A stretch of DNA of 5,686 nt from Desulfobacteraceae bacterium (GTDB lineage Bacteria; Desulfobacterota; DSM-4660; Desulfatiglandales; Desulfatiglandaceae): NCBI GenBank assembly GCA_030642205.1, contig DAOWOF010000164.1, positions 1 to 5,686 of the forward strand. Direction: 5' to 3'. Position numbers and translations under genes: made by a program. Shown here piece by piece: positions 1-5,520 of the stretch. The notes beneath the pieces are model-generated. The model saw only the letters and a program-made list of their open reading frames with translations, was not told the origin of the DNA and searched no databases. Positions within the stretch are counted from its first letter, which is position 1. The number at the start of each line of letters is the position of its first letter.

Positions 1-85
1 AAAAAAATATTATTTTATTTGCTATCTTATGAATCCAATATGTAGATGAGCCTTTTTATCGCCATCAGTCTTTAAGGAGAACAAT
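1..85 (+). promoter_or_regulatory. Upstream region and ribosome binding site of the acyl-CoA synthetase gene
   Basis: AT-rich leader before the first gene. A clear Shine-Dalgarno sequence, AAGGAGA at 74-80, lies five bases before the ATG at 86 and fixes that start. I see no convincing -35/-10 pair; the promoter may lie outside the window, or the gene may be internal to an operon that begins to the left. Confidence 0.7.
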
Positions 86-1639
86 ATGAACACTACAGAT
101 TTTTTAAGTATTGCCAACGCTATCTGTTCTGAAAGGGATCTTATGATCTTTGAAGGTGGAAGATTTTCTTTTGCCCAAACCAATGAACGCGCAAACAGAC
201 TTGCAAGTGCATTATTAGGTTTAGGTCTAAAAAAAGGTGACCGTATTGGAATGCTTCAAGTAAATTGTAATCAATATGTTGAATCCTATTTTGCAGCCGC
301 CAAGATAGGTGCCATTTTTGTGCCGATGAATTTCAGGGCCAAGCCTGATGAGCTATCATATTTGATAGCTAATGCAGAGGTCAAGATCCTCTTGGTTGGA
401 AATCGTTACGTATCAATGGTAGAAGAGATGCTTCCTCAGCTGCCCTCATTGCAGCATATAATTGTGATAGATGATAAAGTCGATGGAAAGGCTTTTTATG
501 AAGATGTAATTGCCTCCGGATCTCCTGATGAAGTTATTCCTGAGGTAGAAGACGATGATATCACTATTTTAATGTACACCGCTGGTACCACAGGCCGTCC
601 AAAAGGAGTTCCTCTAAGACATAGTGGTTTTGTATCATATATCCTGGAAAATGTGGAGCCGGCCAGTCCGGATATTGAAGAGCGAAATCTCTTGACAGTA
701 CCTCTGAATCATGTTGCCGGTATTCAGGCTATGCTGGCAGCTGTATATGGCGGACGAACCCTGGTTCTTATGCGTCAGTTTGAGGTCAAGGAATGGATGA
801 ATACTGTTCAAAAAGAAAAGGTAACCCGGGCCATGTTAGTGCCAACTATGCTCAAATGGGTTGTTGATCATGAAGATTTTAAACAATATGATCTTTCAAG
901 CCTGAAAGTAATTACCTATGGGGCAGCGCCTATGCCTCTTGAAGTTATTACCAAGGCAATCAAAGAACTGTCATGGGTCAGGTTTATAAATGCATTTGGT
1001 CAAACCGAAACAGCCTCTACTATAACCTCTTTGGGGCCTGAGGATCATATTATTGAAGGTACTGAAGAAGAACAAAAAAAGAAACTGAAGCGTCTAACAT
1101 CATCTATTGGAAAGCCATTGCCTGATGTTGAGATAAAAATTGTAGATGAAAATGGTAAGGACCTGCCATATAATGAAGTAGGAGAGATCCTTGCCAAAGG
1201 CACCAGGATTATGACTGGGTATTGGAATGATGAAGAGAAAAGCTCTCAGGCTATTACTAGTGACGGATGGTTGCGCACCAGTGATCAAGGCTGGATTGAT
1301 GAGGATGGTTATGTCTATCTGGCTGGTCGTACAGATGATATGATAATCCGCGGCGGTGAAAATGTTTCCCCGGATGAAGTTGAGGATATCCTCTATTCTT
1401 GTCCCAAGATAGAAGAGGCAGCTGTAATAGGAACTCCTCACCCTGACTGGGGACAGGAAGTAACCGCGGTTGTGGCCCTTAAAAAAGGAGAACAGGCTGA
1501 CAAGGATGAAATTATCCAATTTTGCAAGCCCAGGCTTGCTGGATATAAACGTCCTGCTGCGGTAATTTTTGTTGACTCATTACCCCGAAACCAAATGGGC
1601 AAGGTTTTAAGAAAACAACTCAGGGAACAGTACTCATAA
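86..1639 (+). CDS. AMP-forming acyl-CoA synthetase (ANL superfamily)
   Basis: A 517-residue, full-length cytoplasmic enzyme of the adenylate-forming (ANL) family. It should activate a carboxylic acid with ATP to an acyl-AMP and then transfer the acyl group to coenzyme A. All core motifs are visible in order: the Ser/Thr/Gly-rich phosphate loop YTAGTTGRPKG (164-174), the FGQTETA motif (304-310), the TSDQGW aspartate region (398-403, D400), the hinge and CoA-binding segment GRTDDMIIRGGENVSPDE (414-431), and the C-terminal PRNQMGK with the catalytic lysine K506. The last motif fits PxxxxGK, which in acetyl-CoA and related synthetases is the lysine switched off by acylation. A charged insert (about 326-337) precedes the IGKPLP segment. 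The start is supported by the ribosome binding site at 74-80. The gene is probably co-transcribed with the two desulforedoxin genes 45 bp downstream. The acyl substrate (fatty, aromatic or dicarboxylic) cannot be read from the sequence; the family includes medium/long-chain acyl-CoA synthetases and o-succinylbenzoate-CoA ligases. Confidence 0.95.
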   Translation: MNTTDFLSIANAICSERDLMIFEGGRFSFAQTNERANRLASALLGLGLKKGDRIGMLQVNCNQYVESYFAAAKIGAIFVPMNFRAKPDELSYLIANAEVKILLVGNRYVSMVEEMLPQLPSLQHIIVIDDKVDGKAFYEDVIASGSPDEVIPEVEDDDITILMYTAGTTGRPKGVPLRHSGFVSYILENVEPASPDIEERNLLTVPLNHVAGIQAMLAAVYGGRTLVLMRQFEVKEWMNTVQKEKVTRAMLVPTMLKWVVDHEDFKQYDLSSLKVITYGAAPMPLEVITKAIKELSWVRFINAFGQTETASTITSLGPEDHIIEGTEEEQKKKLKRLTSSIGKPLPDVEIKIVDENGKDLPYNEVGEILAKGTRIMTGYWNDEEKSSQAITSDGWLRTSDQGWIDEDGYVYLAGRTDDMIIRGGENVSPDEVEDILYSCPKIEEAAVIGTPHPDWGQEVTAVVALKKGEQADKDEIIQFCKPRLAGYKRPAAVIFVDSLPRNQMGKVLRKQLREQYS

Positions 1640-1684
1640 GTTCAATAATTCAATATTATAAAACTTTTAAGGAGGAATAATTCA

Positions 1685-1804
1685 ATGGCCAATCAAGTAG
1701 GCAAAAGGTATATGTGTACAAAATGTGGAGCAGAATATGTTGTAACACGTGGCGGTGAAGGCAAACTTCAATGTTGTTCTCAACCAATGGAAATAAAAAA
1801 ATAG
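1685..1804 (+). CDS. Desulforedoxin-like protein 1 (39 aa, FeS4 centre)
   Basis: A 39-residue protein beginning MANQVGKRYMCTKCG. Cysteines at 11, 14, 30 and 31 give the pattern C-x2-C-x15-C-C. This is the spacing of desulforedoxin and of the N-terminal domain of desulfoferrodoxin (Desulfoferrod_N family), in which four cysteines bind one iron in a rubredoxin-like but distorted site; desulforedoxin itself is a homodimer. The length also matches stand-alone desulforedoxin. The superoxide-reducing C-terminal domain of desulfoferrodoxin is absent, so this is a free electron carrier or metal-site protein rather than a superoxide reductase. A strong ribosome binding site, AAGGAGG (1669-1675), lies nine bases before the ATG, so I treat the gene as real despite its size. 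It lies 45 bp after the acyl-CoA synthetase and 39 bp before a second copy of the same family. Zinc instead of iron occupancy is possible. Redox partner unknown. Confidence 0.9.
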   Translation: MANQVGKRYMCTKCGAEYVVTRGGEGKLQCCSQPMEIKK

Positions 1805-1843
1805 CAGGCTCTTTAATAGGATACTTGAGTTACGGAGGGAATA

Positions 1844-1984
1844 ATGTCTGATCTTGGTAAAAGATATCGTTGTGAAAAATGCGGTACTGAAATTCTATGC
1901 ACCAAAGCAGGAGACAGTATGCCGGTTTGTTGTGATGTTGAAATGCAATCACAGGAACCAAGGCCTATTCCATCTTCTGACTAA
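1844..1984 (+). CDS. Desulforedoxin-like protein 2 (46 aa, FeS4 centre)
   Basis: A 46-residue paralogue of the preceding gene. Both proteins share the opening GKRY-x-C-x-KCG and the core pattern; here the ligands are C10, C13, C29 and C30, again C-x2-C-x15-C-C. It differs by a fifth cysteine (C19) inside the loop and by a C-terminal tail of about 12 residues (from Q35) rich in proline, serine and acidic residues. The ribosome binding site GGAGG (1834-1838) lies five bases before the ATG. The pair looks like a tandem duplication that has since diverged. The likely role is electron transfer or metal binding in the cytoplasm of an anaerobe; such proteins could form homodimers or, with a paralogue alongside, heterodimers (inference). 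It is the last gene before a large hairpin at 1993-2051, so it probably ends the transcription unit. Confidence 0.88.
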   Translation: MSDLGKRYRCEKCGTEILCTKAGDSMPVCCDVEMQSQEPRPIPSSD

Positions 1985-1992
1985 TAAAATAT

Positions 1993-2051
1993 GTAACTAT
2001 TCAACAATGTAGCCGGGATCTTTCACCCCGGTTACATTGCTGAATAGTTAC
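1993..2051. terminator. Long inverted repeat, likely transcription terminator of the left unit
   Basis: Left arm 1993-2017 and right arm 2027-2051 pair over 25 positions around a nine-base loop (2018-2026). Only two positions deviate: an A-C mismatch at 2003/2041 and a G-U wobble at 2012/2032. The stem top is GC-rich (gccggg/cccggt). It begins eight bases after the stop codon of the second desulforedoxin gene. No T-run follows, so it is not a textbook intrinsic terminator; it could also stabilise the 3' end of the mRNA or act in both directions. Confidence 0.7.
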
Positions 2052-2218
2052 TAAAATATAAACTTCTATAGTAGACCCAGTCAAATAAAAACGCGTGAAG
2101 CGACTTTTTATCCGGCTATTAAAATATAACAAAATATAAATAGTGTCCGAACGAAGCATCTGTTTCTTTCTCTTTTCCATACGGCGCTATAGCCTTTAAG
2201 AAAAGCATTAGGGTAATC
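2052..2218 (+). promoter_or_regulatory. Intergenic region upstream of the HDAC-like gene
   Basis: AT-rich gap that must hold the promoter of the middle unit if the hairpin before it terminates transcription. It contains repeated TAAAATATAA-like stretches (2052-2061 and about 2120-2140) and a small hairpin: ATAAAAA plus CGC (2085-2094), loop 2095-2099, then GCG, two bulged bases and TTTTTAT (2100-2111). I see no good -35/-10 pair. The frame of the downstream gene is open back to 2144 but contains no ATG or GTG there. Confidence 0.4.
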
Positions 2219-2221
2219 TTG
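2219..2221 (+). promoter_or_regulatory. TTG start codon of the HDAC-like gene
   Basis: TTG is the first usable start in this frame: between the upstream stop TAG (2141-2143) and 2219 only codons such as ATT, ATA and ATC occur. The conserved start of the fold (RTGIFFHYQQGERLRDFP) begins at residue 8, so a start downstream would cut the domain. The weak ribosome binding site plus TTG suggests low translation. Confidence 0.7.
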
Positions 2222-3082
2222 ATAAAGCGACATCCAGGACGTACCGGAATCTTCTTCCATTATCAGCAGGGTGAAAGGCTGCGGGATTTTCCAAAGGCCC
2301 TGAGTCCTGTCCTGGCAAAAGATAATGTCTTTCTGTATGATGCCTTATATGATCATAAACCTGCATCTGCTTTTGATTTAAATCCCATCTCAATTGAGAC
2401 CCTTCATAAAGTCCATTCAAGGACAATGGTAGAACAGATCCTCTCCTCTAACGCGTTTGAAGGCGCTCTTTATTCTGCTTCGGGTACTGTATCTGCTGGT
2501 GAGCGAATTTTCTCCGGCGAGATAGATAACGCCTTTGTCTTTACCGGCTATGGCGATCACCATGCTGGAAGTAATTTTTTTGGCGGAGGATGTTATTTCA
2601 ATGGGGCTGCCATTGCAATTCATGAACTGCGAAAAAAATTTGGGACCCAGCGTTTTGCCATTATTGATACAGATGCTCACCACGGAGATGGCACTTGGGA
2701 AATATTTCAAAATAATTCCGATGTCCTTTACATCTGTTTTTGCACATCATCTTTTTATGAGCAAAACTATAATGTGAATATCCAGGTACCCCATCATACA
2801 GATAATACCTCTTACCTGGCCCTTGTAAAAAATGCCTTCCAAGATTGGGTCAGGCCATTTCAACCAGAGCTTATTTTCTGGAATTGGGGTTATGATGGGA
2901 CCATTGGGGATTATGGTGATTTAGGCCTTACACCCCAGGTTCATCAAAAATTGGCTGAAGAGTTTAAAGAAATAGCCCATGAAATTTGCCGGGACAGGCT
3001 GATTGTGATACTTTGCGGCGGTAGCCGGCGGGACCTGGCTACCAGGATTATTCCTGAAATTATTAATGTCTTAGCAGACTAA
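2219..3082 (+). CDS. Histone deacetylase-fold family protein (AcuC/HDAC-like), catalytic Tyr apparently missing
   Basis: A 287-residue cytoplasmic protein of the zinc-dependent arginase/deacetylase superfamily, which includes HDACs, AcuC and acetylpolyamine amidohydrolases. Visible features, compared with human HDAC8 from memory: the His-His pair in GYGDHHAG (H114, H115); the GGGCYFNGAAIAI segment (122-134), matching the conserved CYFN region; zinc ligands D152 and H154 in DTDAHHGDGTW (150-160); and the third ligand D231 in GYDGTIGDYGD, with the usual five-residue step from D226. The C-terminal loop that normally reads GGGGY, supplying the transition-state tyrosine, reads CGGSRRDLA (266-274), so the tyrosine seems replaced by arginine. 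Start: TTG at 2219. The frame is open upstream only to 2144 and has no ATG/GTG there; a weak AGGG (2210-2213) precedes. The neighbouring acyl-CoA synthetase has a PxxxxGK lysine, which recalls the acuC/acsA arrangement. Lysine deacylation is the best guess; a changed activity is equally possible. Confidence 0.88.
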   Translation: MIKRHPGRTGIFFHYQQGERLRDFPKALSPVLAKDNVFLYDALYDHKPASAFDLNPISIETLHKVHSRTMVEQILSSNAFEGALYSASGTVSAGERIFSGEIDNAFVFTGYGDHHAGSNFFGGGCYFNGAAIAIHELRKKFGTQRFAIIDTDAHHGDGTWEIFQNNSDVLYICFCTSSFYEQNYNVNIQVPHHTDNTSYLALVKNAFQDWVRPFQPELIFWNWGYDGTIGDYGDLGLTPQVHQKLAEEFKEIAHEICRDRLIVILCGGSRRDLATRIIPEIINVLAD

Positions 3083-3091
3083 TTAAGGGAT

Positions 3092-3736
3092 ATGGCGTTT
3101 ATCCTGGAAAAAGAAGCACTTAGAGCCTCAGGAATCGCAGACCCAAACCAGATTGATATCTATCGTAAAAAACTTGAAAAATTATATATCCAGATTAATT
3201 CCTGTATAAAAGTCCATGGCAGCATCAAAACAAAAGCCGCCATTTTGTTTGCCTGGTTATGGAAAAATAAGCCAAAACGATACAAGATGGGTGGTCATTT
3301 TCGGTTCCATGAAGTAATTGATGCCCAGCTTGATAAGGAAGGCCAGGAGGTAGGTAATTGTTTAGGCCTGACCCTCCTCTATAACTCCCTTCTTGAAAAA
3401 TTTGGAGTCCAACCTGAAACAATATATCTGGAACATGCATTTGGCATTGGGCCCCATGTCCTGACGAGACTGAACACAGAACAGGGTCTCATTGATATTG
3501 ATAATATTTTTTCAAAAGGTTTTGACTCCCAGGCGCATCTAAACACGCGGGGCAGAACTACTTGGGACAATCAAAAACTGGTATCTGAAATATATGTCAG
3601 TGCAGGCAATGCAAGTTTTGATCAAGAAGAATATTCTGATGCCTTACATAATTATAATCTTGCAATTAAATTGAATCCATTACATGAAAAAGCCCATTTA
3701 AATAGAGCTATCGTCATTGACAAGATTTCCCGATAG
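3092..3736 (+). CDS. Transglutaminase-like (SirB1-type) protein with C-terminal TPR
   Basis: A 214-residue protein without signal peptide or membrane segment. Residues about 45-140 resemble the transglutaminase-like/SirB1 domain: VGNCLGLTLLYNSLLEKFGV (87-106) places C90 at the start of the catalytic helix, GPHVLTRL (120-127) supplies H122, and LIDIDN (133-138) supplies D135, a plausible Cys-His-Asp triad. H115 is an alternative histidine. Residues about 169-202 (NASFDQEEYSDALHNYNLAIKLNP and on) form one tetratricopeptide repeat with the expected Ala/Tyr/Pro pattern, followed by a partial helix to the end; SirB1-like proteins often carry C-terminal TPRs. Start: ATG at 3092 is the only start after the in-frame stop at 3080-3082. 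The AAGGG (3085-3089) is only two bases away, so translation probably relies on re-initiation from the HDAC-like gene, nine bases upstream in the same frame. The tight pairing suggests a shared function. Substrate unknown; protease, amidase and non-catalytic scaffold are all open. Confidence 0.75.
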   Translation: MAFILEKEALRASGIADPNQIDIYRKKLEKLYIQINSCIKVHGSIKTKAAILFAWLWKNKPKRYKMGGHFRFHEVIDAQLDKEGQEVGNCLGLTLLYNSLLEKFGVQPETIYLEHAFGIGPHVLTRLNTEQGLIDIDNIFSKGFDSQAHLNTRGRTTWDNQKLVSEIYVSAGNASFDQEEYSDALHNYNLAIKLNPLHEKAHLNRAIVIDKISR

Positions 3737-3772
3737 AGTCCCTTATCCTCATTTTATTGATGGTTATTCTAA

Positions 3773-4729
3773 ATGAAAAGCACAGAAATATGCAGGCTAT
3801 TAGGAATCCAATATCCGATTTTACAAGGGGGCATGCTATGGATCGCAACTGCCGAGCTTGCAGCCGCCGTATCCAATGCCGGGGCGCTGGGGGTTATTAG
3901 CCCCTATGCCGGAATGGATAATATGGGGGATCCTGTCAAGAATCTTGAAGACCAGATCAAAAAGACCCGTCAAATGACTTCTTTTCCCTTTGCCGTCAAT
4001 ATCCCCCTTGATCTTAAAGACAGCGGCATACTGATTGATTTGGCTATCCGTCAGGCCGTTAAAATTATTATTACAGCAGCGGGATCGCCAGAGATGTACA
4101 GCGAATTCATAAAGGGGATGGGCATCAAGGTCCTTCATCTGGTGAGTTCGGTTAGACAGGCCAGGCTGGCAGAGGCAAGCGGCGTAGATATTATTATCTG
4201 TGAAGGTGTTGAAGCTGCAGCTCATAACGGATTTGATGAATTGCCATTATTCTCCCTGATTCCACAGATTGTGGATGAAGTTTCCCTGCCGGTTATTGCC
4301 GCCGGCGGCATTGTTGATTCCAGAGGTATTGTGGCGTCCCTTGCCCTGGGGGCTGCCGGGGTTCAATTGGGAACTCGCTTTGTTGTGGTGGAAGAAAATA
4401 TTGCTCATCAAAATTATAAGCAGGCTATCCTGGAAGCAGGGGATAAGGATACCGCAATTACCGCTCGCAAGCTCCTGCCGACCAGAAGTCTGAAATCCGG
4501 TTTTTCAAAGCAACTGCTTGAGCTTGAAGCTCATGGCGCCACTGCTGGTGAGATCAGAAGATTTATCGGCTACCGACGAGCGCGTAAAGGTCAGATAGAT
4601 GGGGATCTGGAAGCGGGAGAACTTTATTGCGGGGCATCAGCAGGATTGCTGAAAGAAATCTTGCCCGCAGGCCAGGTGGTAAAGAATCTGGTTTCTGAAT
4701 ATCAAATAATAATAAATGAATTACTTTAG
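3773..4729 (+). CDS. Nitronate monooxygenase / FabK-type FMN flavoprotein
   Basis: A 318-residue TIM-barrel flavoprotein of the 2-nitropropane dioxygenase (nitronate monooxygenase) family. Visible marks: the N-terminal strand and FMN contact PILQGGMLWIATAELAAAV (15-33), followed by SNAGALGVI; EGVEAAAHNG (144-153), where H151 occupies the place of the family's catalytic histidine; the phosphate-binding AAGGI (176-180) and GAAGVQLGTRF (193-203). The C-terminal CGASAGLLKEILPAG (286-300) corresponds to the GQSAG-like closing segment. Members either oxidise propionate-3-nitronate and similar toxins or, as FabK, reduce enoyl-ACP; the AAAH instead of the usual GGH and the anaerobic setting leave the choice open, and a role as an ene-reductase acting on acyl thioesters would suit the lipid/acyl context (inference). 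An in-frame stop (3770-3772) touches the ATG, so the start is fixed although no good ribosome binding site is visible. It lies 36 bp after the transglutaminase-like gene, in the same direction. Confidence 0.88.
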   Translation: MKSTEICRLLGIQYPILQGGMLWIATAELAAAVSNAGALGVISPYAGMDNMGDPVKNLEDQIKKTRQMTSFPFAVNIPLDLKDSGILIDLAIRQAVKIIITAAGSPEMYSEFIKGMGIKVLHLVSSVRQARLAEASGVDIIICEGVEAAAHNGFDELPLFSLIPQIVDEVSLPVIAAGGIVDSRGIVASLALGAAGVQLGTRFVVVEENIAHQNYKQAILEAGDKDTAITARKLLPTRSLKSGFSKQLLELEAHGATAGEIRRFIGYRRARKGQIDGDLEAGELYCGASAGLLKEILPAGQVVKNLVSEYQIIINELL

Positions 4730-4745
4730 TTTTTTTGAAATATCC

Positions 4746-4785
4746 TGGCTTCAGGTCTAATCAAGTTTGATTAGACCTGAAGCCA
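4746..4785. terminator. Perfect 19-bp inverted repeat between convergent genes, probable two-way terminator
   Basis: Arms 4746-4764 and 4767-4785 are exact reverse complements. The two-base centre (4765-4766) means the real loop takes in at least one neighbouring pair. It lies 16 bases after the stop codon of the flavoprotein gene and 70 bases beyond the stop of the opposite-strand gene. The + strand has only a weak T-rich tail (ctttcatat) after it; a T-run at 4730-4736 lies before the stem rather than after it. Confidence 0.7.
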
Positions 4786-4855
4786 CTTTCATATAGCTAA
4801 AGTGTTAGTGATAAATAAATTATGATCTTATAGATGATTTGTTTTTGAATATCTC

Positions 4856-5416
4856 TTATAGAACGTCTATTGCTTGATGCTTATCCCCTGCTTTCATGGG
4901 CCTGAGGATAAAGGACATCCTTTCCATTAAATTTGCGCGACATAAACCTACTATAACGTCTTCGGCCATAAACATCCCGTCATATTTTTTATTCGGCTTA
5001 TCAATAAGGGTCATAACGCAAGAAACTTTATTATTATTTGACAGAGATATTTCCACTTGGTAGAAGGCAATGTTAGCAGAACTACATGAAGCCTTTTCCT
5101 TTGATATAAAGCAGGCCTGCTGTTGGCATTTATGGATAACAGGGATCTGAAAAAAGAGTTTATCTCCTTTAATATCGCCAAAAGGAGCATGGTCTTCAAA
5201 ATAAAGGTGATCAACGTTGCTATTCAATCTTAATAAATGATACCCGACGTCTCGTATGCGAATATTGCCATCTTGTGAAACAAGATCAATAATTAACGTG
5301 CTGTTATCTGTTCCTTTTGCAAAATATTTGCCTTCCTTGGGCAGGGCACATCCATCTGATACATTGAATAAAACAAAGCATGATAATAAAAATAAAATGA
5401 CGATAGATTGTTTCAT
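4856..5416 (-). CDS. Small exported cysteine-containing protein of unknown function
   Basis: I do not recognise this 186-residue protein. It begins MKQSIVILFLLSCFVLFNVS, a typical Sec signal peptide with one or two positive/polar residues and a hydrophobic core, with likely signal peptidase I cleavage after GCA (A24) before LPKEGKYF. C13 lies inside the hydrophobic core, in a poor lipobox (LLSC), so a lipoprotein is less likely. The mature part of about 162 residues has five cysteines (97, 102, 111, 133, 159), three of them close together in the segment 97-111, which suggests disulphides in the periplasm. No membrane segment follows. Start choice: an upstream ATG at 5440 is in frame, but AAGGAG lies between the two ATGs, with its GGAG at 5424-5427 (minus strand), seven bases before the ATG at 5416; starting there also removes a long charged lead from the signal peptide. 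It converges on the flavoprotein gene and is unlikely to belong to that unit. Confidence 0.75.
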   Translation of the reverse strand: MKQSIVILFLLSCFVLFNVSDGCALPKEGKYFAKGTDNSTLIIDLVSQDGNIRIRDVGYHLLRLNSNVDHLYFEDHAPFGDIKGDKLFFQIPVIHKCQQQACFISKEKASCSSANIAFYQVEISLSNNNKVSCVMTLIDKPNKKYDGMFMAEDVIVGLCRANLMERMSFILRPMKAGDKHQAIDVL

Positions 5417-5520
5417 TGAGAATCTCCTTTTTGTATTCATTTCTACAGGTTTCCAAAATAATTTGTAACTTGCTAAAACAAGTTCTGATAAAATGATAAT
5501 AGATATTAAAAATTATATTT
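5417..5520 (-). promoter_or_regulatory. Upstream region of the exported-protein gene with possible -10 box and small hairpin
   Basis: On the minus strand the Shine-Dalgarno (GGAG at 5427-5424) is clear. Further upstream a TATAAT is present (5517 to 5512), but no good -35 sequence is found 16-18 bases before it, so it may be chance in AT-rich DNA. A six-base inverted repeat, AACTTG (5467-5472) and CAAGTT (5479-5484) around a six-base loop, would lie in the leader if that promoter is used and could be a small hairpin or an operator. Confidence 0.3.

Noticed and set aside
1100..1519. 139-codon open frame on the minus strand inside the acyl-CoA synthetase
   Set aside because: It lies wholly opposite conserved motifs of the synthetase, and its translation shows no recognisable domain; it is a shadow frame.
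2535..2777. 80-codon + strand frame starting ATG at 2535 inside the HDAC-like gene
   Set aside because: It overlaps the zinc-site coding region in another frame and has no plausible domain or ribosome binding site.
3836..4225. 129-codon minus-strand open frame opposite the flavoprotein gene
   Set aside because: Antisense to a well-conserved FMN barrel, with no family resemblance; a shadow of the real gene.
4730..4736. T-run as the tail of an intrinsic terminator
   Set aside because: It stands before the 4746-4785 stem, not after it, and no GC-rich stem precedes it, so it does not form a classical terminator on the + strand.
5256..5468. 70-codon + strand frame opposite the exported-protein gene
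   Set aside because: It is mostly antisense to the signal-peptide end of a gene that has its own ribosome binding site and secretion signal.
5512..5517. TATAAT on the minus strand as a firm promoter
   Set aside because: No acceptable -35 sequence at 16-18 bases, and the region is AT-rich, so it is kept only as a low-confidence note in the upstream-region entry.
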